From UBA4421 sp002470275 (GTDB lineage: Bacteria > Pseudomonadota > Gammaproteobacteria > Pseudomonadales > Azotimanducaceae): DNA of 37,557 nt. Both the position numbers and the translations under genes were made by a program. The stretch lies in contig CAJXDR010000025.1 in assembly GCA_913052345.1 (NCBI GenBank), positions 1 to 37,557 on the forward strand, given 5' to 3'. Under the pieces are notes generated by a model. That model searched no databases. It was not told where the DNA came from and saw nothing but the letters and a program-made list of their open reading frames with translations. Shown one piece after another: positions 15,600 to 23,477 of the stretch (positions are counted from its first letter, which is position 1; each line of letters begins with the position of its first letter).

Positions 15600-16622
15600 T
15601 TGGATTTTACTGGCAATCACATTATCTCAGTCAGTCAGTTCGATAGACCAGCTGCAGATAGGGTGTTCGAGGTAGCCGACGGCATGCAGCCCTATGCTAT
15701 GCGTAAGCGCATAACGCGGGTCCTCCAGGGCGCCATTTTATCCAACATGTTTTTTGAACCCAGCACGCGAACGCGGGTTTCTTTCGGATCAGCCTTTAAT
15801 TTGCTGGGCGGTGAGGTCAGAGAAACCACCGAAGTTAAGGCGTCTTCTCTGGCCAAGGGCGAATCGCTTTACGATACGGCGAGAGTTCTATCCGGGTACA
15901 GCGACGTTATCGTCATGCGCCATCCCGAAGCCGGCAGCGTGGCGGAATTCGCCAAAGCCAGTCGGGTACCGGTGATTAATGGTGGCGATGGCGACAATGA
16001 ACACCCGAGTCAGGCTCTGCTCGACCTGTATACCATGCGGATGGAGATCGCGGCTCAGGGTCGCAGCCTCGATGGCATGAGCATCGCGCTCATAGGGGAT
16101 TTGCGCTTTGGGCGTGCGGTCCACTCCCTGTGCCGTCTGCTTTGTCTTTATAGCAATATCCGCCTACATCTCATTTCGCCCCCTGAGCTGTCTCTCCCGG
16201 ATGAGGAGCTGGACGTTTTGCGAACTGCCGGGCACAAGGTTGAGAGCTTTCAAGACTTGAGCGCAGGAATTCAGGATGTTGATATTCTTTATGTCACGCG
16301 GACACAGGAAGAGCGTTTTCCCTCTCAGCAGCAGGCAGACCGCTACCGGGGCTTATTTCGACTCAATCAGTCCATCTACACCCAGAATTGCGCCCCCAAT
16401 ACGGTGATCATGCACCCCCTGCCCCGAGATTCCCGTGCTCAGGCCCAAGAGCTGGACGAAGATTTAAATCAGAATCCCAACCTGGCGATATTTAGGCAGA
16501 CGGACAACGGCGTTTTGATCCGCATGGCGCTATTCGCCCTGGTGTTGGACATCGTAGAAGACATAGACAACCACTCCCGCCCGGTGACATGGTTTACGGC
16601 CAAACGCCACCTGCCGGTTTGA
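15600..16622 (+). CDS. pyrB: Aspartate carbamoyltransferase catalytic subunit
   Basis: PyrB condenses carbamoyl phosphate with aspartate, the first committed step of pyrimidine synthesis. It has the carbamoyl-phosphate loop FFEPSTRTRVSFG, KGESLYDTARVLSGYSDVIVMRHP, GDGDNEHPSQALLDLYT, GDLRFGRAVHSL, DILYVTRTQEERF and HPLPR, a full set of active-site motifs. The TTG at 15600 is preferred because it gives MDFTGNHIISVSQF, aligning with the E. coli N-terminus (HIISINDL), and has GAGGA 10 bases upstream. This yields 340 residues. A longer TTG frame from 15546 adds 18 residues. No regulatory-subunit gene (pyrI) or dihydroorotase-like partner is adjacent. It is convergent with etfA. Confidence 0.95.
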   Translation: MDFTGNHIISVSQFDRPAADRVFEVADGMQPYAMRKRITRVLQGAILSNMFFEPSTRTRVSFGSAFNLLGGEVRETTEVKASSLAKGESLYDTARVLSGYSDVIVMRHPEAGSVAEFAKASRVPVINGGDGDNEHPSQALLDLYTMRMEIAAQGRSLDGMSIALIGDLRFGRAVHSLCRLLCLYSNIRLHLISPPELSLPDEELDVLRTAGHKVESFQDLSAGIQDVDILYVTRTQEERFPSQQQADRYRGLFRLNQSIYTQNCAPNTVIMHPLPRDSRAQAQELDEDLNQNPNLAIFRQTDNGVLIRMALFALVLDIVEDIDNHSRPVTWFTAKRHLPV

Positions 16623-16625
16623 GAC

Positions 16626-16650
16626 GGTTCCCAAGCGGTGCTTGAGAACC
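16626..16650. terminator. Hairpin between convergent pyrB and etfA
   Basis: GGTTC-C-CAAGC (16626-16636) pairs with GCTTG-A-GAACC (16640-16650) around a 3-base loop, with one C-A mismatch. It begins 4 bases after the pyrB stop and ends 22 bases before the etfA stop. It lacks a T tract on both strands, so a canonical intrinsic terminator is doubtful, but its place between converging genes suggests a transcript end. Confidence 0.45.
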
Positions 16651-16671
16651 TCGGGGGCCTCGGCTCTGTCC

Positions 16672-17601
16672 TTAGAGCTGGGATTCTAGCTCTGGCAACG
16701 CCTGGAACAGGTCGGCCACAAGACCATAGTCCGCCACCTGGAAGATGGGCGCGTCCTCGTCCTTGTTGATAGCCACAATGACCTTGCTGTCTTTCATGCC
16801 GGCTAGGTGCTGTATCGCTCCTGAAATACCCACGGCGATATAGAGTTCAGGCGCAACGATCTTACCCGTCTGTCCAACCTGCATATCGTTGGGTACGAAG
16901 CCCGCGTCCACCGCAGCGCGAGACGCCCCAATCGCGGCACCTAGCTTGTCGGCAATGCCCTCTAGCAGGCTAAAGTTGTCGCCACTTTGCATGCCTCGAC
17001 CACCTGAGATGATCACGCCAGCAGCCGTCAGCTCTGGTCGCTCTGATTCTGCGATCTCTTCGGAAATGAAGGATGACAGGCCCTCATCAGCGACAACGTC
17101 GACCGGCTCAACCGTGGCGCTACCGCCCTCTGCAACCACAGGGTCGTATGCCGTGCCGCGCACGGAAACCACCTTGATCGCATCGTGAGCCTTGACCGTT
17201 GCAATGGCGTTGCCAGCATAAATAGGCCGCTTAAAGGTGTCCGCCGCCTCCACGCTCAAGATGTCAGAAATTTGAGCAACGCCAAGCTTTGCCGCTACGC
17301 GGGGTAGGAAGCTCTTTCCGCTGGTGGTATGTGGGGCCAGGATGTGGGTATAACCGCCGGCAATCTGCACCACCAGGGCCGCCATATTTTCGGCGAGCTG
17401 ATGTTCATAAGCTGCATTGTCGGCAACCAGAACCTTGCTGACACCAGGTACCGCAGCGACTTGATCACTGACGCCGCTGACGCCGCTCCCTGCCACCAGG
17501 ACATCAATGTCTCCCCCGATTGCCTGGGCCGCAGCCAAGGTCACCAGAGTTTGATTCTTATTTTCCGAATTATCGTGTTCAGCAATGACAAGAATGCTCA
17601 T
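16672..17601 (-). CDS. etfA: Electron transfer flavoprotein alpha subunit
   Basis: EtfA carries the FAD of the ETF heterodimer that accepts electrons from acyl-CoA dehydrogenases. The 309-residue protein has the N-terminal EtfA fold (ILVIAEHDN, YTHILAPHTTSGKSFLPRVAAKLG). Its C-terminal FAD domain is clear: ISGGRGMQSGDNFSLLEGIADKLGAAIGASRAAVDAGF, QVGQTGKIVAPELYIAVGISGAIQHLAGM and VAINKDEDAPIFQVADYG. Its ATG overlaps the etfB stop by 4 bases, showing coupling. The matching ETF-quinone oxidoreductase is divergently placed 389 bases beyond etfB, so the full electron route to the quinone pool is encoded together. Confidence 0.97.
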   Translation of the reverse strand: MSILVIAEHDNSENKNQTLVTLAAAQAIGGDIDVLVAGSGVSGVSDQVAAVPGVSKVLVADNAAYEHQLAENMAALVVQIAGGYTHILAPHTTSGKSFLPRVAAKLGVAQISDILSVEAADTFKRPIYAGNAIATVKAHDAIKVVSVRGTAYDPVVAEGGSATVEPVDVVADEGLSSFISEEIAESERPELTAAGVIISGGRGMQSGDNFSLLEGIADKLGAAIGASRAAVDAGFVPNDMQVGQTGKIVAPELYIAVGISGAIQHLAGMKDSKVIVAINKDEDAPIFQVADYGLVADLFQALPELESQL

Positions 17602-18350
17602 GAGATCACCTTTGCTTCGTTTTTCAGTTTGTTGACCAGTTCCTCTACGGATTCCACCTTGATTCCCGCAGCCCGTTCGGCGGGCGCTTCAACGCTCAGC
17701 ACCTCAACGGTGGGGGTGAGGTCTACGCCAAGCTCTTCGGGCGTCAGGACGTCGAGCGGCTTTTTCTTGGCCTTCATGATGTTCGGGAGCGACGCATAGC
17801 GTGGCTCGTTTAGACGCAAATCGGTGGTGACCATTGCCGGCAGCGTGATGGCGAGGGTCTGCATACCGCCGTCCACTTCTCTGGAAACCTTTGCCTTACC
17901 CTCTTCAAGGGTGATTTCAGAGGCGAAGGTGGCCTGGGACATGCCGCTCAACGCCGCGAACATTTGGCCCGTCTGGCAGTTATCCCCATCAATGCTCTGC
18001 TTGCCGAAAATCACCATGCCGGCAAGTTCCCTTTCCTGAATGGCCGCTAGGGCTTGGGCAATGCCAAGGGGCTGAGCGTCGGCCTCGGTCTCCACCAGAA
18101 TCGCACGGTCTGCACCGAGCGCCAGGCAGGTGCGAAGCTGTTCTTGGCAGGCAGTGCTGCCCACGGCGACGGCGATGACCTCGTCTGCGGAGCCAGCCTC
18201 TTTCAATCTAACCGCTTCCTCGATGCCAATTTCACAAAATGGGTTGACCGACATCTTTACATTGTTCAAATCAACGCCGGTGTTGTCTGGTTTGACACGC
18301 ACTTTGACGTTGTAATCCACCACACGTTTAACGGGTACCATTACCTTCAT
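17598..18350 (-). CDS. etfB: Electron transfer flavoprotein beta subunit
   Basis: EtfB binds AMP and forms the ETF dimer with EtfA. The 250-residue product begins MKVMVPVKRVVDYNVKVRVKPD, with family motifs NPFCEIGIEEAVRLKE, ALGADRAILVE, GKQSIDGDNCQTGQM and VDGGMQTLAITLPAMVTTDLRLNEPRYASLPNIMKAKKKPL. The last segment is the recognition loop signature for partner dehydrogenases. The ATG at 18350 matches the family start; an upstream frame to 18383 would add an unlikely 11 residues. It overlaps etfA by 4 bases. Confidence 0.97.
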   Translation of the reverse strand: MKVMVPVKRVVDYNVKVRVKPDNTGVDLNNVKMSVNPFCEIGIEEAVRLKEAGSADEVIAVAVGSTACQEQLRTCLALGADRAILVETEADAQPLGIAQALAAIQERELAGMVIFGKQSIDGDNCQTGQMFAALSGMSQATFASEITLEEGKAKVSREVDGGMQTLAITLPAMVTTDLRLNEPRYASLPNIMKAKKKPLDVLTPEELGVDLTPTVEVLSVEAPAERAAGIKVESVEELVNKLKNEAKVIS

Positions 18351-18518
18351 GGCTTGTCGTCCTCCAATGACCCGACCGCTCAAAAGATTAGCTCTGACGG
18401 GTGGTTTTATTGATGCCGGGCTGCTTTTTCGCCTAGACGCATCCGCTCGACGGATACAGGGCTAACCCAGTCCTGAAATCTCTCGGCTTCATGCCAGACA
18501 TGTACCGGGAGACCGCTG

Positions 18519-18549
18519 GTTATTGGCTGATACAATTCAGTCCAATAAC
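18519..18549. promoter_or_regulatory. Strong inverted repeat in the etf control region
   Basis: GTTATTGG (18519-18526) is perfectly complementary to CCAATAAC (18542-18549). The inner CTGA (18527-18530) and TCAG (18537-18540) add four pairs, with a single bulged T, around a 6-base loop, making a 12-pair stem. It is not followed by T residues on either strand. It may be an operator for a dimeric regulator of fatty-acid or amino-acid oxidation, or a structured RNA; neither is proven. Confidence 0.55.
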
Positions 18550-18683
18550 GCCTGCTTCTGAGTGCGTTGTAGAAGCGGTGCCTCGCTTCAAAAAGTCACC
18601 CTCGCTCGCGTAACATGAGGTCTACTGCGCGGCGGAGCATTGTGGCGATGCCCATCGTCAAGGTCAAGCCGTGCGAAAGTCGT

Positions 18684-18689
18684 TATACT
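18684..18689 (+). promoter_or_regulatory. Candidate -10 box for the ETF-QO gene
   Basis: TATACT lies 51 bases before the GTG start. Upstream hexamers at 16-18 base spacing (such as GGTCAA) match the -35 consensus poorly, so an activator may be needed or the box may be fortuitous. Confidence 0.3.
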
Positions 18690-18739
18690 GAGACGGTTAT
18701 TTACTTTTTATCAGCCCATGCAGGTCAGGAGAGCAGTCT

Positions 18740-20392
18740 GTGGAACGTGAATCAATGGAATTTGATGTAGTCATCGTGGGTGGCGGGCCGGCGGGACTCG
18801 GTGCTGCCTGTCGGTTAATGCAGCTCGGGGAGGCCAACGGTCAGGAGCTTTCCGTTTGTTTGGTTGAAAAAGGCGCTGAGATTGGCGCCCACATTCTTTC
18901 TGGTGCGATCTTCGAACCCACGGCGCTCAACGAACTCTTTCCCGACTGGGCAACAAGGGGAGCACCCTTGGACAATCCAGTGACCGAAGACCTGATCTAC
19001 TACATGGTGAACGATACCAACCGGATCAAGGTGCCCGCTGCCTTTGTGCCCTCCGATGCTCACAACGAGGGCAACCACGCCATCAGCCTGGGTAACCTCT
19101 GTCGCTGGTTGGGCGAGCAGGCGGAAAACATGGGCGTCAACGTATTTCCAGGCTTCGCAGCGGCAGAGATTCTCTACGATGACCAGGGAGCGGTTAGAGG
19201 GATTGCTACAGGCGATATGGGCGTTGGCGCGGATGGCGAGAAAAAAGGAGCCTATGTGCCTGGCTATGAACTGCTGGCCAAATATACGATTTTCGCCGAA
19301 GGGTGTAGAGGACATCTTGGCAAGCAGCTAATCAATCGTTTTTCCCTGAACGCAGATTCCGGCACCCAGCACTACGCCATCGGCTTCAAGGAGTTATGGT
19401 CCATTGCGCCGGAGAAGCATCGGCAGGGCCGCGTAATGCATACCATAGGCTGGCCCTTGGGGCACCTGCCCGGCGGCACAACGGGCGGTTCCTATGTCTA
19501 TCACCTGCCGGACAATCAGATCTCCCTGGGCCTCATTGTTGATCTCAGCTATAAGAACCCTCACCTGTCGCCCTTCGACGAGCTGCAGCGCTGGAAGCAT
19601 CACCCACTTATTGCCGATCTGCTAGAGGGCGGTGAGCGGATTTCCTACGGCGCGAGAGCCATTTCTAAAGGCGGTCTTCAGGCGCTTCCCAAGCTAACGG
19701 TACCTGGGGCGCTCCTAGCCGGCGATGACGCCGGTTTCTTAAACGTCCTGAAGATCAAGGGCAGTCATACCGCCATGAAGTCGGGCATGCTCGCGGCCGA
19801 GGCGGTGTTTGACGAGCTGGCTCAAGGCCATGGCTATACCGAGGCCGCCACGTATCAACAGCGATTCGAGGATTCTTGGCTGCATGAAGAGCTCGACCGG
19901 TCCCGCAACGTGGGCCCAGCGCTGCATAAACTCGGGGTGCTCGGCGGGGCCGCCTATGCCTTTGTCGACCAGGTTTTCAACGGGCATCAGCCCTGGACGC
20001 TCCAGGATCCAATCCCAGATCACGCAACCCTTAAACCGGCGTCTGCCTGTAAACCCATTGACTATCCCAAACCAGATGGCGTGCTGTCCTTCGATAAGCT
20101 GTCCTCGGTTTTTCTTTCCAATACCAATCACGAAGAGGACCAGCCCTGTCATCTGGTGTTGGCGGACCCGGCTGCACCCGTGCGCGATAACCTTCCCACT
20201 TACGATGAGCCTGCTCAGCGCTATTGCCCGGCAGGTGTCTACGAGATCGTTCAGGAAGCTAGCGGACCCCGGTTTCAGATCAACGCCCAGAACTGCGTCC
20301 ACTGTAAGACCTGCGACATTAAGGACCCGTCGCAGAACATTACGTGGGTCGTGCCCGAGGGGGGTGGCGGTCCGGTTTATCCTAATATGTAG
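18740..20392 (+). CDS. Electron transfer flavoprotein-ubiquinone oxidoreductase
   Basis: This membrane-associated FAD and [4Fe-4S] enzyme passes electrons from reduced ETF to ubiquinone. The 550 residues show FDVVIVGGGPAGLGAACRL for FAD near the N-terminus, GAHILSGAIFEP, the GGLQALPKLTVPGALLAGDDAGFLNVLKIKGSHTAMKSG segment, and the C-terminal cluster domain with RYCPAGVYE and QNCVHCKTCDIKDPSQNITW. The start is GTG at 18740 with AGGAG 8 bases upstream; an ATG five codons later has no such site. It is divergent from etfB-etfA, its functional partner. The homologue in other bacteria is often labelled etfD or ETF-QO, so I leave the symbol blank. Confidence 0.96.
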   Translation: MERESMEFDVVIVGGGPAGLGAACRLMQLGEANGQELSVCLVEKGAEIGAHILSGAIFEPTALNELFPDWATRGAPLDNPVTEDLIYYMVNDTNRIKVPAAFVPSDAHNEGNHAISLGNLCRWLGEQAENMGVNVFPGFAAAEILYDDQGAVRGIATGDMGVGADGEKKGAYVPGYELLAKYTIFAEGCRGHLGKQLINRFSLNADSGTQHYAIGFKELWSIAPEKHRQGRVMHTIGWPLGHLPGGTTGGSYVYHLPDNQISLGLIVDLSYKNPHLSPFDELQRWKHHPLIADLLEGGERISYGARAISKGGLQALPKLTVPGALLAGDDAGFLNVLKIKGSHTAMKSGMLAAEAVFDELAQGHGYTEAATYQQRFEDSWLHEELDRSRNVGPALHKLGVLGGAAYAFVDQVFNGHQPWTLQDPIPDHATLKPASACKPIDYPKPDGVLSFDKLSSVFLSNTNHEEDQPCHLVLADPAAPVRDNLPTYDEPAQRYCPAGVYEIVQEASGPRFQINAQNCVHCKTCDIKDPSQNITWVVPEGGGGPVYPNM

Positions 20393-20412
20393 GTCCGCGA
20401 GCAGTTGGCTCT

Positions 20413-20943
20413 TTAGCTGATCTTGCCTAGAGAAAAGCAAGTGCCCTGGCTCCAGACAACCATGTCTTCTCCTCGCACCACGGCCTCGTCGATCAGGCGG
20501 TAATAGGCGGGCCGCTGAACGCGTGCCTCGAGCCCGTGGCGGATGTGCACATAGGGTTTGCCGTCGCGCATCCAGACTTGGTTTTCCTCTCCCGCCAAGA
20601 TGTAGTCCCCCACGCTGGTCGTGAACAATAGGTCCTTGCTCTCCCCCTCCCCTCTGGCGTCTACGTCGATGGCGACAAAGGGCACATCTTCAACCTGAAT
20701 ACGCAGCTTTTCTGCCGGCGTGACCAAATAGTAGTCATCCTGTTCCCGTCGGAGAATGGTTGCGAAGAGGTCGGCCAGGGACTGACGTTGAAACCGGCCG
20801 CCTTCATGGAACCAAGTCCCGTCCGCGTCGATTCGAATATCGATTTCGCCCTCTGTTTCGGGTTGCCATAGGTGTACGGGCGGTAAATTCTTTCGTGCCT
20901 GCAGTTGCTGGAGGGTCTCAAAGAGCGTTGTGAATGCTGTCAC
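20413..20943 (-). CDS. DUF1285 family protein
   Basis: The 176-residue protein matches the DUF1285 pattern as I know it: PPVHLWQPETEGEIDIRIDADGTWFHEGGRF, then YYLVTPAEKLRIQVEDVPFVAIDVD, and a C-terminal VHIRHGLEARVQRPAYYRLIDEAV. No signal peptide or membrane helix is visible, so it is likely cytoplasmic. The molecular role is not known to me. It lies 36 bases after moaA on the same strand, so probably shares the murF-moaA transcript, and is convergent with ETF-QO (20 bases between stops). Confidence 0.88.
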   Translation of the reverse strand: MTAFTTLFETLQQLQARKNLPPVHLWQPETEGEIDIRIDADGTWFHEGGRFQRQSLADLFATILRREQDDYYLVTPAEKLRIQVEDVPFVAIDVDARGEGESKDLLFTTSVGDYILAGEENQVWMRDGKPYVHIRHGLEARVQRPAYYRLIDEAVVRGEDMVVWSQGTCFSLGKIS

Positions 20944-20979
20944 GGTTTCTACGAACCTGTTCAGGGTGAGTTAAAAGGT

Positions 20980-21972
20980 CTACCCGCCGATGAATTTCAT
21001 GACCGTGACCTCGCCCTGGAAATTCTCAGACTGTTTGTCCGCTAACGCACCGCGCAAAACCTGGACAAGTTCTGCCTCAGCCTCTTCTTTGGGCATATGC
21101 AATAGCGCCCGAATGTCACGAGAACGGGCGCTGGAGAGACAGCCATAGAGGGCGCCATTGGAGGAAAGACGGAGCCGCGTGCAGTTTCGACAAAATGGTT
21201 CACTCTCATTGGCAATGATGCCAAAGACACCCTGACCGGGTATCTCATAACGCACGGCGGTGGAATCAAAGGGCGCATCGGTGCGGGTATAGGCGTAGGC
21301 GCCAGCGATCAGCTCGAGGATGTTCGCCATGGAAAAGAATTCTTGTCGATATTCCGGTGAGGCCTGGAGGTGGCCCATATTCATCAGCTCGATAAAACGC
21401 AGCTCGATATCACGGGCCAGGCTGTACTCCAGGAGCGGAATAATTTGATCATCATTGACGCCCTGCATGGGCACCATATTGATTTTTACCGCCACGCCTC
21501 CGGCCTGCATCAGCTCGATGCCGTGGAGTACCGTATTGAGATCACCCGAACGCGCGATCTCTCTGAATCGATCTCGGTTGAGCGTATCCAGGCTGACGTT
21601 GACGCGACGAATGCCGGACCGAATGATGGCGTCAGCGTGTCGAGGCAGAAGCTGGCCGTTTGTGGTTAGCGAGACATCTTCAAGGCCGAGGTCCATGATG
21701 CCGTGCAGAATCTCCTCAAATTTAGGAGACAGAAGCGGTTCGCCGCCGGTAATCCGAACCTTGTCGATACCGGCTACGGACACCAGCAGCTTCACGGCCT
21801 TTACCATTTCTGAGGCTTCAAGTTCAAAGGCGGCTGCCTGTAAACGCTTGCCGTCGGGCACGCAGTAGGTGCAGGCATAGTTGCACGCCGCGGTGAGAGA
21901 GAGACGCAAATTGCGAAACCGACGGCCCATGCCATCAACGATCAGCGGTTTGTCTTCGACCAAATGACTCAT
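20980..21972 (-). CDS. moaA: GTP 3',8-cyclase (molybdenum cofactor step 1)
   Basis: MoaA is a radical SAM enzyme that rearranges GTP to 3',8-cyclo-dihydro-GTP, the first step of molybdopterin synthesis. It carries the SAM-cluster motif CNYACTYC near residues 31-38, GGEPLLSP, TNGQLLP and VNVSLDTLN. The C-terminal cluster is FCRNCTRLRLSSNGALYGCL (a Cx2Cx13C pattern), and the chain ends in the double glycine FIGG needed for activity. I use the ATG at 21972, overlapping the murF stop as ATGA, giving 330 residues; a longer frame to 21987 is less likely. No other moa or moe gene is in the window, and coupling to a cell-wall gene is unusual. Confidence 0.96.
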   Translation of the reverse strand: MSHLVEDKPLIVDGMGRRFRNLRLSLTAACNYACTYCVPDGKRLQAAAFELEASEMVKAVKLLVSVAGIDKVRITGGEPLLSPKFEEILHGIMDLGLEDVSLTTNGQLLPRHADAIIRSGIRRVNVSLDTLNRDRFREIARSGDLNTVLHGIELMQAGGVAVKINMVPMQGVNDDQIIPLLEYSLARDIELRFIELMNMGHLQASPEYRQEFFSMANILELIAGAYAYTRTDAPFDSTAVRYEIPGQGVFGIIANESEPFCRNCTRLRLSSNGALYGCLSSARSRDIRALLHMPKEEAEAELVQVLRGALADKQSENFQGEVTVMKFIGG

Positions 21973-23354
21973 GATGCCGCGTCCCACTTTTTTCTTAAAT
22001 CCTTGGCCAGACCGCTGGCGAATTCCTCGGCCCAGAATACCCGGTTCGACCCCTTGATGAGAAGCGAATCCCCCGGCGCGAGCGATTCAACCAAGGCCTC
22101 CTTCAGGTCAGCGTTCGCGGCAGGGAAATGCTGAACTGCGGCCTGACGCTTTGTAAGCTGATCGGAGAACGCGCCCCCGACCAGGTACACCCCATCAACT
22201 TCCGGCAGCTCGGCCATGAGCTGGGCATGGGCCTCTTCGGATAGATCACCCAACTCCCGCATTTCACCCAGCGCCAGAAAACGGCGCCCAGAGCAAGGGC
22301 GGGCCATAAAGGCACCGACAGCAGCGCGCATGCTCATTGGATTCGCATTGTAGCTGTCGTCGACCAGCACGATGTCACTGACGTTCACTTCATTACCTCG
22401 ACCACTGGGCACCAGATCGTGGCTTAACTGGAGTGCCGGAGACAGATCGTGGCCGAGCAAGGCGGTTGCCAGGATGGCCGCCGCAAGAGTAAGCCCTCGA
22501 TGCACACCACCGCCAGGCACCCGCGCCTGTAGGCGCTCGCCAAACAGCGAGAGCGTTAACAGATCGCCCTGCTGCTCGAGAATACGTGCATGGGATGTTT
22601 TGGCATAACCAAAGGTAAACCCCTCCACGCCAAGGTCGTCGTGGACGACGCGCTTTCCATCCGCCTGCAGGCCTGAAAATAAAGAGGCCTTCTCAGCCCG
22701 GAGAGCAGCTTGAGAGGCGAAATTTTCAATGTGGGCCTGATGCACATTGAGCAGAATGGCTAGTGTGGGCGCCACCATAGCTGCCAAGGGGGCTATTTCA
22801 CCGGGATGACTCGTGCCGATCTCAAATACCCAACGACCCCGCTCAGGTGGCGCGTTGCCCAGTGATAGGGGCACGCCGATATGGTTGTTCAAGCTTCCCG
22901 GAGGGCTGTACGCGTCTAGGGCAGCGGTGAGAAAAGCCTTGGCCGTGGTTTTGCCGCTGCTTCCGGTGATGGCCACCACATCCCCGTTGAGACGCGTTCG
23001 CGCATACCGCCCAAGCTGCCAAAGCCCCTCGTAGGTATCTGAAACCTGCAGCTGGGGCAGGGAAAGGGGTAGCGGGCGGCTGACCAAGGCCGCCACCGCA
23101 CCGGCAGCCTGGGCGTTTGCAACAAAGTCATGGCCATCCACTTGGCTGCGACGGCTGGGATTGAATCTTGGACCAGGATCCCCGTGAAGGGCGATAAACA
23201 GATCGCCCTGCTGAACCTGTCGAGAGTCAATAGACAATCGATGAACATCGGGCAGTGCCCCATTGGGTATGGCCGCTGGTGCCGCGGACGACAGCGCTGA
23301 ACGAAAATCCGTTCCGCGCCAAAGAGGATGAGCGATGATTGACTCCAAAGGCAT
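21969..23354 (-). CDS. murF: UDP-MurNAc-tripeptide--D-Ala-D-Ala ligase
   Basis: MurF adds D-Ala-D-Ala to the UDP-MurNAc-tripeptide, completing the cytoplasmic peptidoglycan precursor with ATP. Features in order are SIDSRQVQQGDLFIAL (substrate domain), ITGSSGKTTAKAFL (P-loop, about residues 129-142), NNHIGVPLSL, EIGTSHPGEI, LNVHQAHIENF and DDSYNANPMSMRAAV, with a C-terminal Rossmann domain. The length of 461 residues is normal. The ATG at 23354 has no clear ribosome site. The gene is not in the usual mra/dcw cluster; instead it heads murF-moaA-DUF1285. I judge it catalytically complete. It could be a second murF copy. Confidence 0.95.
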   Translation of the reverse strand: MPLESIIAHPLWRGTDFRSALSSAAPAAIPNGALPDVHRLSIDSRQVQQGDLFIALHGDPGPRFNPSRRSQVDGHDFVANAQAAGAVAALVSRPLPLSLPQLQVSDTYEGLWQLGRYARTRLNGDVVAITGSSGKTTAKAFLTAALDAYSPPGSLNNHIGVPLSLGNAPPERGRWVFEIGTSHPGEIAPLAAMVAPTLAILLNVHQAHIENFASQAALRAEKASLFSGLQADGKRVVHDDLGVEGFTFGYAKTSHARILEQQGDLLTLSLFGERLQARVPGGGVHRGLTLAAAILATALLGHDLSPALQLSHDLVPSGRGNEVNVSDIVLVDDSYNANPMSMRAAVGAFMARPCSGRRFLALGEMRELGDLSEEAHAQLMAELPEVDGVYLVGGAFSDQLTKRQAAVQHFPAANADLKEALVESLAPGDSLLIKGSNRVFWAEEFASGLAKDLRKKWDAAS

Positions 23355-23403
23355 CGGCGCAGTTTATGGCGGTGGCTGCCAAATACCAAGCCACCCTACC
23401 CCC

Positions 23404-23426
23404 GGAACCAACAAGGAAGTGGTTCC
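23404..23426. repeat. Inverted repeat between divergent murF and sppA
   Basis: GGAACCA (23404-23410) and TGGTTCC (23420-23426) form a perfect 7-base stem with a 9-base loop, extendable by CC/GG beyond one mismatch. It lies in the 123-base gap between divergent starts, so an operator shared by the two promoters is more likely than a terminator; there is no T run. Confidence 0.45.
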
Positions 23427-23477
23427 TGGGTCGAACCAGCGCTATGCTCTGATCACAAGATAAGCTGGACGAGCAAA

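Larger units (their letters stand above)
18351..18739. other. Divergent control region between etfB and ETF-QO
   Basis: These 389 bases hold no credible gene. They contain a strong 31-base hairpin at 18519-18549. A second perfect inverted repeat, GAAGCG (18572-18577) with CGCTTC (18584-18589), follows. A smaller CGATG-CC-CATCG repeat lies further right, and a TATACT box sits before the ETF-QO gene. The region is expected to drive both divergent transcripts. Confidence 0.7.

Noticed and set aside
15408..15620. Small minus-strand frame overlapping the gspE start
   Set aside because: Some residues look protein-like, but it overlaps both gspE and the pyrB leader and matches nothing known.
19739..20440. 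Open frame antisense to ETF-QO
   Set aside because: It mirrors coding DNA of a conserved enzyme.
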